Shown: in pieces, positions 23,621 to 30,491 of the stretch | Layout: every line of letters begins with the position of its first letter | How positions within the stretch are numbered: position 1 is the stretch's first letter | Assembly: GCA_022795675.1 (NCBI GenBank) | Contig: JAAWHY010000002.1 | Location: forward strand, 1-32,321 | DNA from: Clostridia bacterium | Lineage (GTDB): Bacteria > Bacillota > Clostridia > TANB77 > CAG-508 | Direction: 5' to 3' | Length of the DNA: 32,321 nucleotides | Made by a program: the position numbers and the translations under genes | Notes under the pieces: generated by a model | What the model was told of the DNA's origin: nothing | The model's input: the letters and a program-made list of their open reading frames with translations, nothing else | Database searches by the model: none

Positions 23621-24928
23621 ATGAAGGAAATCGAATTAAAGGATATAGAACAGTTTTCAAAGATTTATAATAGCAATGTTAATAATAAAAATTTAGAAAA
23701 CCAGATTAAACAATATGGATTAGATAAAGTTTGCATTAATAAAGAGATTATAGATGAGAACCCACCCTCTTTTAATATTGAACTAGAAGAAACTAAAAGA
23801 TATGATCAAAAGGATAGTTTAAGATGTTGGGCATTTTCTGGAATTAATGTAATTAAACGTAATATGGCAAAAAACTTAAATATTGATATTATGAATTTTG
23901 AGTTGTCAGATAATTTTATTATTTTTTTTCACAGATTAGAGAAAGCAAATACTACTTATGAAAAGATTCTTACAAGTAAGACTACTGATTTAAGTAAAAT
24001 TTTTAAGAAAAATATTCTTAAAAATCCAGTTGAAGAAGTAGGAAATTGGAAGACTTTTGTAGGTATTGTTAAAAAATATGGACTTGTACCAATGACAGTT
24101 ATGCCTATTACTATTGAAGGAGAAAATTCATCTAGAGTAACTAATTTATTTTCAGAAACTGTTAGAAGCTATGCAATTACTTTGTTGGAGTTAAAAAAGC
24201 AGAATAAAAATATAGAGGAACTACGAAAAATAAAATTAAAGATGTTAGCAGATAATTATGAGTTTTTATCAAAGGTTTATGGAGAACCAGTAAAAACATT
24301 CAATTATAATTATATAGATAAAGATAGAAATAATGTTACTTTAAAAAATACTACCCCAAATCAATTTGTTGAACAATTTTTAAGTATTGATATTGAAAAC
24401 TTTGTATTTATATCAAATGTTCCTAAAAAAAATAGAAAATATGGAGAAAAGTTAAAAAATCTATCTTCAATTAACATTAATAAGATGAAATATGTAGAGT
24501 TTTTACATATTTCAGCACAAGAATTAAAGGAGTTATCTATAAAACAATTAAAGGATAATATCCCTGTTATGGTAGGAATTTACATTAGAAAATTTGCAGA
24601 TAAAATATCTGGTGTTTTAGATACAAGATTATATGATTATGAAAGTTTAGTAAAATATAAAAATCTTAATAAGGAAGATGGAATGTTATTGGGAGATATT
24701 GAACTTCACCACTGGATGACTATAACAGGTGTACAAATAGAAGAGGGATCTCCAAAAAGATGGAAAGTTGAAGATAGTTATGGTGATAAAGAAAAGGTAA
24801 ATGGGTATTATATTATGAATGATAATTACTTTGATAAATATGTATTTACAGTTATTATTGATAAAAAATATTTATCTAAAAAACAATTAGAATTATATAA
24901 TCAAAAAGGAATTATTGAAGATAATTAA
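23621..24928 (+). CDS. pepC: C1B cysteine peptidase (aminopeptidase C / bleomycin hydrolase family)
   Basis: 435 residues, about the usual length, with AAGGGGGA before the ATG. The active-site block is DQKDSLRCWAFSG, with Q63 as oxyanion residue and C69 as nucleophile. The catalytic His is H364 in HHWMTITGV. The third catalytic position, normally Asn in VENSWG, is Asp here (D385 in VEDSYGD), and the usual HAM is HWM. It may therefore be slower or have altered specificity. It would be a cytoplasmic peptidase releasing N-terminal residues. It lies next to the left end of the integrated element but outside it. Its promoter resembles the AbiE promoter inside the element. Confidence 0.85.
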   Translation: MKEIELKDIEQFSKIYNSNVNNKNLENQIKQYGLDKVCINKEIIDENPPSFNIELEETKRYDQKDSLRCWAFSGINVIKRNMAKNLNIDIMNFELSDNFIIFFHRLEKANTTYEKILTSKTTDLSKIFKKNILKNPVEEVGNWKTFVGIVKKYGLVPMTVMPITIEGENSSRVTNLFSETVRSYAITLLELKKQNKNIEELRKIKLKMLADNYEFLSKVYGEPVKTFNYNYIDKDRNNVTLKNTTPNQFVEQFLSIDIENFVFISNVPKKNRKYGEKLKNLSSININKMKYVEFLHISAQELKELSIKQLKDNIPVMVGIYIRKFADKISGVLDTRLYDYESLVKYKNLNKEDGMLLGDIELHHWMTITGVQIEEGSPKRWKVEDSYGDKEKVNGYYIMNDNYFDKYVFTVIIDKKYLSKKQLELYNQKGIIEDN

Positions 24929-24930
24929 GA

Positions 24931-24963
24931 TAAAAAAATAAGCAAAGCTTCAAGCACCTTGCT
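24931..24963 (-). terminator. Original tRNA-Lys terminator, left of the element
   Basis: On the minus strand AGCAAGG..CTTTGCT forms a hairpin followed by TATTTTTTTATC. It lies directly beyond the left att repeat and matches the terminator after the intact tRNA-Lys (30405-30439). This fits the pre-insertion 3' flank of the tRNA gene. Confidence 0.65.
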
Positions 24964-24968
24964 ACATT

Positions 24969-25015
24969 TTGGTGGGCAATCGGGGGGTCGAACCCCGGAC
25001 CTTCTGATTAAGAGT
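24969..25015. repeat. attL, 47-bp copy of the tRNA-Lys 3' end
   Basis: Identical to 30445-30491. It covers the T arm, variable region and part of the anticodon arm, and lacks a tRNA 5' half. The sequence diverges right after GATTAAGAGT. Confidence 0.92.
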
Positions 25016-25238
25016 GAGGCGTTCCCTAAAAAATTGTACTTTTCTGAATTCGTTGATATAACTGATTTATCGGTGGAAAATATATATTTTAATAGGATTT
25101 GAGAAAAAAAGAAAAATTTATTATAGTTTAGAAAAGTTTAATAAAGTTTAAATAAATTTAATAAAAACCCCCAAAGTGATGCGAAAATTTTTAAAAGTGG
25201 TGCATCATTTTGGAAAGTGGATAATTGTTATAAGATTT
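25016..25238. repeat. Left element arm with integrase-site-like repeats
   Basis: AAGTGATGCGA (25174-25184) and AAGTGGTGCA (25195-25204) are direct repeats. The same motif occurs twice inside the right end (30377-30396). They look like arm-type binding sites of a tyrosine integrase. The rest of the region is A-rich, including repeats of AAAGTTTAATAA, and has no gene. Confidence 0.55.
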
Positions 25239-25288
25239 ACAAACAAATCGGTTTTTTATTGACAAAAACCGATTTGTTTGTTTATAAT
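25239..25288 (+). promoter_or_regulatory. AbiE promoter with an 18-bp perfect inverted-repeat operator
   Basis: 25239-25256 and 25264-25281 are exact inverted repeats (ACAAACAAATCGGTTTTT) around TATTGAC. The -35 box TTGACA (25259-25264) and -10 box TATAAT (25283-25288) sit in and beside it. AbiEi antitoxins are known to repress their own promoter by binding inverted repeats, so this is the likely operator. Confidence 0.8.
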
Positions 25289-25305
25289 GAAAAAGGGATA
25301 TAAAA

Positions 25306-25845
25306 ATGTTATATTATTTTAATGAATTATTAGAAAAAGGATTAAGTAAATATCAAATAGAAAAAAATGTTAAGGATAAAGAATTATTTAAAATTTCAAG
25401 AGGTATTTATTCTGATGAAGAATACCCAAATGATTTATCTGTAATAGTAAAAAAATATCCAAATGTAATATTAACTTTAAATAGTGCTTTTTATTACTAT
25501 GAGCTAACAGACAAAATACCAGAATATTACTACTTAGCAACAGATATAAAATCTTATATAATAAAGGATTCTTCTGTAAAGCAAGTTTTTATGAAAAAAG
25601 ACTTTTTAAAAATTGGATTAGCCAAATGTAAAATAGAAGAAACAGAAATCTATATATATGATAAAGAAAGATTGTTGATAGAACTTATTAGATATAAAAC
25701 AAAATTACCATATGAATTATATAAAGATGTCATAAATAATTACAGAAAAATTAGAAATGAATTAGATTTTATGAAAATTTATAAATATGCTCAAGTATTT
25801 AATAGTTCATATATAATGCAAACTATAGAAAAGGAAGTGATGTAA
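25306..25845 (+). CDS. abiEi: AbiEi-type antitoxin
   Basis: 179 residues. The N-terminal ~50 residues form a winged-helix domain (GLSKYQIEKNVKDKELFKIS, then GIYSDEEY), the usual AbiEi layout. A C-terminal domain follows with YLATDI and IYIYDKERLLIELIRYK. Type IV antitoxins of this kind repress the operon and counter the AbiEii nucleotidyltransferase. Residues 74-80 hold the Tyr-rich segment seen in the family. Stop and toxin start overlap by one base (TAATG), so translation is coupled. The operator/promoter lies directly upstream. AT-rich codons match the element. Confidence 0.85.
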   Translation: MLYYFNELLEKGLSKYQIEKNVKDKELFKISRGIYSDEEYPNDLSVIVKKYPNVILTLNSAFYYYELTDKIPEYYYLATDIKSYIIKDSSVKQVFMKKDFLKIGLAKCKIEETEIYIYDKERLLIELIRYKTKLPYELYKDVINNYRKIRNELDFMKIYKYAQVFNSSYIMQTIEKEVM

Positions 25846-26525
25846 TGAATGATTTAAATGAATGTGTACGTCAATATATTAAAGAAGGTTATAATAGAAA
25901 CTATGCTATTTCTAAGGTCTGTCAAGATATTATAATAAATAGAATTTATAATTCCAAATACAGTGATAAAATCACAATTAAAGGTGGAGTTGTAATGTTC
26001 CATTTAACAAACAATATTCGTAGAGCAACTGTAGATATTGATATGGACTTAATTAATATGTCTATAGCAACAGAAAATATTATTAATATTTTTATTGAAC
26101 TTAGTAAATTAGATAGTATTGATGGTTTTAAATTAAGTATTGACAAAAATAGAATTGAAGAACTATCACATCAAGATTATCATGGAAAAAGACTAACAGT
26201 TAGTATAACAGATAGTCATAGAAAAACTTATAATGTTAAGTTAGATATTGGCGTACATAAATATACAGATATTCATCAAGATACTTTACTATTAAATACA
26301 CAAATCATTGATGGAAATATAGAATTTTTAGTTAATCCAAAGGAACAAATTTTTACAGAAAAATTAATTCCTATATTAAAATTTGGTCCCCTATCGACAA
26401 GATATAGAGACGTATTTGACTTGTATTGGTTAATAACTGAAGGAAATTTAGATAAAGATAAAATTTTACATTATATGAAGATATTAATTTTTGATAGTGA
26501 CATAAATATTCATGAAACCCAATAA
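25845..26525 (+). CDS. abiEii: AbiEii-type nucleotidyltransferase toxin, C-terminus cut by a stop
   Basis: 226 residues with the DNA polymerase-beta-like motif KGGVVMFHLTNNIRRATVDI: GG at 47-48 and catalytic D64 and D66. Motif II lies around KLDIGVHK. FTEKLIPILKFGPLSTRYRD matches the conserved Lys-Arg region with the kinase-like core. After HETQ there is TAA at 26523-26525. The same frame then continues for 48 codons (LYNTVNLVLSEPNFIANLSN and on) to a stop at 26672, which looks like the missing C-terminal helical part. The original gene was probably 275 codons. The truncated protein may be inactive. Family toxins modify tRNA 3' ends or otherwise block growth and phage. Confidence 0.8.
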   Translation: MNDLNECVRQYIKEGYNRNYAISKVCQDIIINRIYNSKYSDKITIKGGVVMFHLTNNIRRATVDIDMDLINMSIATENIINIFIELSKLDSIDGFKLSIDKNRIEELSHQDYHGKRLTVSITDSHRKTYNVKLDIGVHKYTDIHQDTLLLNTQIIDGNIEFLVNPKEQIFTEKLIPILKFGPLSTRYRDVFDLYWLITEGNLDKDKILHYMKILIFDSDINIHETQ

Positions 26526-26672
26526 CTTTATAATACTGTGAATTTAGTATTAAGTGAACCAAATTTTATAGCTAATCTATCTAATAATTATAACTGGACT
26601 AATTCTAATATTGATACCATTTTAGAAAACATTAAAAACTATCTAAGAAGTTTAGAAGAAATAAGGGTATAA

Positions 26673-27066
26673 GATTAAGGGTGTATTAAATAATGATAAA
26701 GATAAAGAAAAAATCATCTCCCAGAGGGCAAAAAGGGTTTTAGGGATTTTTCCCTAAACAGCGATTTGTGGTCCAGAGGGCCATGCTGGCGAACATACCG
26801 TATAAAAAAAATGAAGGTTGTTCGGACACAAAATAAATTTTGCTATGTATATTATACTTCGCTACGCTAGTATAATATATTTTGCAAGTTAAATTACAAA
26901 TGGAATAGAAGGATTAAATGGTTACTGATTCAGAAAAAGAATTGGATAAAATATATTTTAGCAGGCTATCCTTATGATGTTTTTTAGCAGATTCAAAAAT
27001 GGCACTAACAAATTTCTCATTTTAAATATGTTTTCCTTTGACAACTTTTTGTATAAACTTTAGACT
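26673..27066. other. Hairpin-rich non-coding block, possible mobilisation-site remnant
   Basis: A GC-richer patch (26722-26800) carries TTTAGGGA TTTT TCCCTAAA (26739-26758) and GCCA TGC TGGC (26780-26790). An 11-bp perfect inverted repeat TATATTATACT (26848-26858 / 26869-26879) flanks TCGCTACGCT. The layout resembles the leader/oriT regions of Clostridia mobile elements, but no relaxase gene remains. Short broken frames around 26920-26990 suggest decayed coding sequence. No gene is supported. Confidence 0.4.
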
Positions 27067-27212
27067 AAACCCACGCACAACTATTGACAAATGCGTGAGT
27101 TTACTTAAAATAGTCATAGGTGATAAATATGGTTTATAATTATAGAGAAATTATAGAATTTTATAAAAATGATTTAATTTTATCAAACATATTGCAAATG
27201 GAGGTATTTTAG
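27067..27212 (+). pseudogene. Possible second AbiEi-like remnant with its own operator
   Basis: AAACCCACGCA (27067-27077) and TGCGTGAGTTT (27092-27102) form an inverted repeat with one mismatch around a TTGACA -35 box, the same design as the AbiE operator. TAAAAT follows at 16-base spacing. An ATG at 27129 opens 27 codons (MVYNYREIIEFYKNDLILSN) ending at 27212. This resembles the start of an AbiEi-like winged helix and then breaks off. The family assignment is tentative. Confidence 0.35.
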
Positions 27213-27268
27213 TTTGGTACCTTTTAACTTACGCACTTTATTTTACACTATCCAACTATTTATTACTA

Positions 27269-27928
27269 TTAGTTTTGTTCTTCTACAATTTTTTGAAAAC
27301 TCGGAAATATTGCAATGGCTACATTTGCCAAAATAGACAATTCATCGTCATTACATCTATTAATAATATCATTTTCAATGTTTTTTAATATTTTACTAAA
27401 AAATTTTTCTTGTATCCTTTCCTGTTTAACAATATATCCCAACTTCCTATAAAAACTATCTCCTACATAATGTCTCTCTATTACATTTTTAACAACATTT
27501 TTCACATTCAACATATGTTTTTTATCAGGGCATATCTTTTTATAAATTGGTTCTAGCTTCATATCTTTTAAAATTTTTTCTTCTATAATGCTTGCTATTA
27601 CAAATTCTTCATATGTATTTTTATATTCTATTATGCCAATATTATCCATAATCAATTTATTTATGATATTTTGATTTATAAAGATTGTATATTTTGATTT
27701 ATTTATAAATAATTTCTCAAATATACTTGGACGTATTCTATAATCATATAGTACATTTTCTGTAATATTATCTTTTACTAAACTATCACTTAAATATATT
27801 AAATCATATTCTTGATTTTTTAATTTCAATTCTAAATCACCTATTTTTGCATAATCAATACACTGTTCTTCATCTTTTTTTAATAAATCTATTGACTCAT
27901 CTACTATTAATATTTTATACATATTCAT
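27269..27928 (-). CDS. Unknown 219-residue cargo protein
   Basis: AGGAGG lies 5 bases before the ATG. The N-terminus MYKILIVDESIDLLKKDEEQ looks superficially like a response-regulator receiver (ILIVDES), with DLIYLSD placed like the phosphoacceptor strand. But the spacing and later motifs do not fit CheY, and the resemblance may be accidental. The C-terminal part is helical (LGYIVKQERIQEKFFSKILK). There is no signal peptide. It is second in an operon behind the 104-residue gene, both divergent from the XRE gene at 28418. This suggests a regulated accessory, toxin-like or defence unit. Function unknown. Confidence 0.65.
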   Translation of the reverse strand: MNMYKILIVDESIDLLKKDEEQCIDYAKIGDLELKLKNQEYDLIYLSDSLVKDNITENVLYDYRIRPSIFEKLFINKSKYTIFINQNIINKLIMDNIGIIEYKNTYEEFVIASIIEEKILKDMKLEPIYKKICPDKKHMLNVKNVVKNVIERHYVGDSFYRKLGYIVKQERIQEKFFSKILKNIENDIINRCNDDELSILANVAIAIFPSFQKIVEEQN

Positions 27929-27979
27929 TAACTCCTCCTAATCCTTTTCTATATTTTTCACAGACTAACTTTCGCATTT

Positions 27980-28294
27980 TTAAAACTTAAATAATGAATT
28001 TATTTTCTCAATTTTATTCATTAACTCATTATACTCTTCTCTACTAACACTTGTATTATTCAAACTTTTAACTTCTCTTATTTTATCTTCTTTCATATCT
28101 TTATCTTTGTAGTAGGCTAATAATTCCATATATAATACTTCAAATTCATATTCTGTATAAATTTTATCCTTTAACTTAATGCCTAATTTTTCTATAACTT
28201 TAAATTCATTTTCTGTAAAATGTTTCTGCAAATTAACAATTTCTTTATTGTGATATTTTTCACTCCACTCATCATAATTAAAATGCTTATTCAT
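27980..28294 (-). CDS. Unknown 104-residue cargo protein
   Basis: AGAAAGGA lies 6 bases before the ATG. It is acidic/basic mixed, mostly helical, and ends in a short predicted coiled coil (SREEYNELMNKIEKINSLF). I recognise no family. It is the first gene of a two-gene unit with 27269-27928 (51 bases apart). The intergenic region towards the divergent XRE gene holds a perfect palindrome. With small size and this context it could be the antitoxin or partner of the larger protein, but nothing proves it. Confidence 0.6.
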   Translation of the reverse strand: MNKHFNYDEWSEKYHNKEIVNLQKHFTENEFKVIEKLGIKLKDKIYTEYEFEVLYMELLAYYKDKDMKEDKIREVKSLNNTSVSREEYNELMNKIEKINSLFKF

Positions 28295-28356
28295 ATTTAA
28301 TCCTTTCTAAAATAACATTATTTTATATATTTTTTTAAAATAAAACCCAGTTCGCA

Positions 28357-28366
28357 GGTAATTACC
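28357..28366. promoter_or_regulatory. GGTAATTACC palindrome between divergent XRE and cargo genes
   Basis: A perfect 10-bp palindrome in the 123-base gap between starts at 28294 (minus) and 28418 (plus). It is a candidate operator for the XRE protein. Confidence 0.5.
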
Positions 28367-28417
28367 ACTAATTATTATAAAATATATAAGAATTTTTATG
28401 GGAAAGGAGCTTTTTTT

Positions 28418-28675
28418 ATGGGTGTAATTCGTAAATTTAATGACAAAGTAAACATTATTGGGACTAATGTCAAAAAGTATCGTGAAAAGCAAGGTCTTTC
28501 CCAACCAGACTTATGTAGAAAAATGCAGTTGCTAGGTGTTAATATGTTCCACTCTGATATATATGAAATAGAAAATAATAAAAGGCTTGTTAAAGACTTT
28601 GAATCAAAGGCATTTTCTTTAGCTTTTAATATTACTCTTGATGAGTTGTATGCTGATACTGATAAACTTTTTTGA
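28418..28675 (+). CDS. XRE-family helix-turn-helix regulator
   Basis: 85 residues, with AAAGGAG before the ATG. Residues 15-78 form an HTH_3 domain: IGTNVKKYREKQGLSQPDLC, then a second helix and EIENNKRLVKDFE. The domain fills the protein. FNITLDELYADTDKLF is the usual end of XRE domains in Firmicutes elements. It is divergent from the two unknown cargo genes and probably represses them and itself through the intervening palindrome. A convergent terminator follows. Confidence 0.85.
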   Translation: MGVIRKFNDKVNIIGTNVKKYREKQGLSQPDLCRKMQLLGVNMFHSDIYEIENNKRLVKDFESKAFSLAFNITLDELYADTDKLF

Positions 28676-28695
28676 ACACTAATTTATTAGTGTTC
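28674..28695. terminator. Bidirectional terminator after the XRE gene
   Basis: GAACACTAAT and ATTAGTGTTC form a perfect 10-bp stem with a TT loop, followed by TTTAATTAA. It separates the XRE gene from the convergent RHH gene. Confidence 0.7.
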
Positions 28696-28717
28696 TTTAA
28701 TTAATCCACTACATTAT

Positions 28718-29077
28718 CTAATATTTTATATAACAATTTCTTGTGTCTCTTTCATAACAAATTACTGCATTATATATCGCAATATTCACAAGTTTATATA
28801 TTGATAAATGATGTTTATCACTTAATCTTTCAAGTTCTTTATATGCAGTTTCTCTAATATTAAAATTATGTGATTCTGAAATTTCTTTTTCTGGTCTATC
28901 ATATAAATTTACATTGTTAGTTTCTACCATTTCAATAATAGCAACATTTACTAACTTATTTATTGATGCTTCATAAACTTCTGATAATTCTTTTAATTTT
29001 TCGTATAAACTTGCATCTATTTCAATTCTTCTCTTTAAGATATTATCTCTCTTGTAAAAATGCTTATCAAATACCAC
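28718..29077 (-). CDS. Protein with two tandem ribbon-helix-helix domains
   Basis: 119 residues from a GTG at 29077. AAAGGAG lies 8 bases before this GTG, whereas an ATG 13 codons upstream (29116) would put the ribosome site inside the gene. Two similar units follow one another: RRIEIDASLYEKLKELSEVY with ASINKLVNVAIIEMVE, then NFNIRETAYKELERLSDKHH with LSIYKLVNIAIYNAVI. Each is one beta strand plus two helices, as in Arc/MetJ/CopG repressors. A single chain could mimic an RHH dimer and bind DNA as a monomer. Target unknown; the element promoters are candidates. Confidence 0.65.
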   Translation of the reverse strand: MVFDKHFYKRDNILKRRIEIDASLYEKLKELSEVYEASINKLVNVAIIEMVETNNVNLYDRPEKEISESHNFNIRETAYKELERLSDKHHLSIYKLVNIAIYNAVICYERDTRNCYIKY

Positions 29078-29327
29078 TTTTTTCACTCCTTTTTGCAACA
29101 TTATTATATTGTACAAAACGGAGTATTTTAATTCCTTTATAGTATTATTTTTTGACGGTTTTTAGGATTTGTTCTTTAATTATTTTATTATTTATAAAAA
29201 TTTTTCAATCTCTAAAAAAAATTTAAAAAGTTTTTAAAAAGTTTTAATTTTTTGAGGTTTTGACGGCATGTATCTAGTAGAGGGGTAAATTTGACTCTTA
29301 CTAATTTAAGAAGGGAGGTAATCTACA

Positions 29328-29531
29328 TTGATAACAAATGAAGAAAATACAAAATTGGGATTAACTGTAGATGAAGCAAGAGAAATGTTAGGTATAGGTA
29401 GAAATTTAATGTTGCAATTAGTTAAAGTAGATGGTTTTCCAGCAGTAAGATTTAAAAGAAAAATTATTATAAATAAAGAATTATTGCCTAAGTGGTTTGC
29501 AGAAAACTATGGGCAATATTGTGGTTATTAA
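29328..29531 (+). CDS. xis: Excisionase-like MerR/HTH_17 protein
   Basis: 67 residues from a TTG start with GGGAGG about 9 bases upstream. LTVDEAREMLGIGRNLMLQL, VDGFPAVRFKRKIIINKELL and PKWF are the Xis/HTH_17 pattern of Tn916-like elements. It would bind the element ends and direct the integrase to excision. The integrase ORF lies 36 bases downstream. Confidence 0.85.
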   Translation: MITNEENTKLGLTVDEAREMLGIGRNLMLQLVKVDGFPAVRFKRKIIINKELLPKWFAENYGQYCGY

Positions 29532-29567
29532 TTTTTTCAACGTAAGGGCTGACAAATTGTTTTAAAA

Positions 29568-30305
29568 ATGATTTTTGACTTTTCTAGAGAACATAATTAT
29601 ATTTTTTATGTTCCAAGAGTTAAAAAGCCAAAAAAACCTTATACAGACAAAGAGGAAACAATAATCTTTATTGAATCTGATAGACAAGATTTATGGCTTG
29701 AATATTTTGAAAAAGAAGATACAGATGTATCATTACTTTTTGAAACAATGCTATTAACTGGTGTTAGACCAGAAGAAGCCTGTGGACTTAAATGGTGCGC
29801 AATAGATGAAATAGCAAATGAATTAATTATAAATAATGCCTATAAAGATTTTCCTATTTATAATGATGAATGTAAAATCATAGGACACAAAAGAGAAGAT
29901 GGCAGATTAAAAACACCAGAAAGCTACAGAAGGCTTCCATTAAATCCAAGGTTAAAAAGAAGATTGCTAGAACATAAAGAAAAGCAGAAAAAATTATTTA
30001 AGTATCATGGTATGAACTGGAATGAAAATAGTTATATGTTTTTAAATCAATATAGAAAACCCTATATAGCTGAAAATTTGTCTGATGCAATGAAAAGTTT
30101 TATAGTAAAACACCAATTAGAACCTATGATACCTTATGGATTAAGACATTCTTTTGCAACATTCTGCTCTGAACAAGGAATGGATGAAATTGTATTGATG
30201 AGATTAATGGGACATTCTAATTTTGATACTACTCAGAAATACTATATATGCGTTTCTAGTAAACGAAAAAAACAAGCTATTCAAGAAGTTTACAAATTAG
30301 ATTAA
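29568..30305 (+). CDS. int: Tyrosine recombinase (integrase), N-terminally truncated
   Basis: 245 residues. The catalytic domain is complete: R67 in TGVRPEEACGLKW, the YGLRHSFAT box (Tyr at the first position of HxxR), LMGHSN and the nucleophile region TTQKYY. Integrases of this kind have about 380-400 residues; the arm-binding and most of the core-binding domain are missing. The ORF begins in the middle of the core-binding domain (VPRVKKPKKPYTDKEE) and has no ribosome site, which fits a deletion between xis and int. It is probably non-functional. The stop codon overlaps a core-like GATTAAGAGT next to the right end. Confidence 0.85.
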   Translation: MIFDFSREHNYIFYVPRVKKPKKPYTDKEETIIFIESDRQDLWLEYFEKEDTDVSLLFETMLLTGVRPEEACGLKWCAIDEIANELIINNAYKDFPIYNDECKIIGHKREDGRLKTPESYRRLPLNPRLKRRLLEHKEKQKKLFKYHGMNWNENSYMFLNQYRKPYIAENLSDAMKSFIVKHQLEPMIPYGLRHSFATFCSEQGMDEIVLMRLMGHSNFDTTQKYYICVSSKRKKQAIQEVYKLD

Positions 30306-30341
30306 GAGTCTGCTTACTCTAGCCAACTGAGCTAGTGGATC
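30300..30341 (-). pseudogene. Degenerate tRNA-Lys 5' half after the integrase
   Basis: The minus strand reads GATCCACTAGCTCAGTTGGC, TAGAGTAAGCAGACTCTTAA, TC. This matches the D arm and anticodon loop of the intact tRNA-Lys (GCTCAGTTGG, GACTCTTAATC) but has a different acceptor stem. It joins the integrase end at GATTAAGAGT, the same core as the att repeats. It looks like a relic of an earlier insertion in another tRNA-Lys gene. Confidence 0.55.
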
Positions 30342-30376
30342 ATTTATCAAATTTTCAATATGATTTTTTTAACAAA

Positions 30377-30396
30377 ACTGGTGCGAAAGTGGTGCA
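30377..30396. repeat. Right element arm: integrase-site-like repeats
   Basis: ACTGGTGCGA and AAGTGGTGCA are adjacent direct repeats, similar to 25174-25204 at the other end. Confidence 0.5.
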
Positions 30397-30404
30397 AACT
30401 CTTT

Positions 30405-30439
30405 ATAAAAAAATTAAGCAAAGCCTCAAAAGCCTTGCT
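30405..30439 (-). terminator. Terminator of tRNA-Lys, carried by the element
   Basis: On the minus strand AGCAAGGC and GCTTTGCT (8 bp, one G-T pair) are followed by TAATTTTTTTAT. It closely resembles 24931-24963, so the element brings its own copy of the terminator. Confidence 0.75.
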
Positions 30440-30444
30440 ATTAC

Positions 30445-30491
30445 TTGGTGGGCAATCGGGGGGTCGAACCCCGGACCTTCTGATTAAGAGT
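30445..30491. repeat. attR, 47-bp repeat inside intact tRNA-Lys
   Basis: Identical to 24969-25015. It covers the tRNA from the 3' CCA into the anticodon loop. Crossover therefore probably occurs in the anticodon-arm sequence GATTAAGAGT. Confidence 0.92.

Larger units (their letters stand above)
24969..30491. mobile_element. Small tRNA-Lys-integrated mobile element, partly decayed
   Basis: Bounded by perfect 47-bp direct repeats (24969-25015 and 30445-30491) formed by the 3' part of tRNA-Lys(CTT). The unit is about 5.5 kb. It contains integrase-arm-like repeats at both ends, AbiEi/AbiEii, a hairpin-rich non-coding block, two unknown genes with a divergent XRE gene, a double RHH protein, an Xis-like protein and a 5'-truncated integrase beside the right end. 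No relaxase, replication or capsid gene is seen. It is best called a genomic islet or the remnant of a larger integrative element. It restores a full tRNA-Lys at its right end. Confidence 0.88.

Noticed and set aside
24969-25015. A second functional tRNA-Lys
   Set aside because: Only the 3' part is present; the 5' half is replaced by element sequence, so it is an attachment repeat.
27269-27928. Response regulator
   Set aside because: ILIVDES looks like a receiver start, but the following acidic, Lys and effector positions do not fit.
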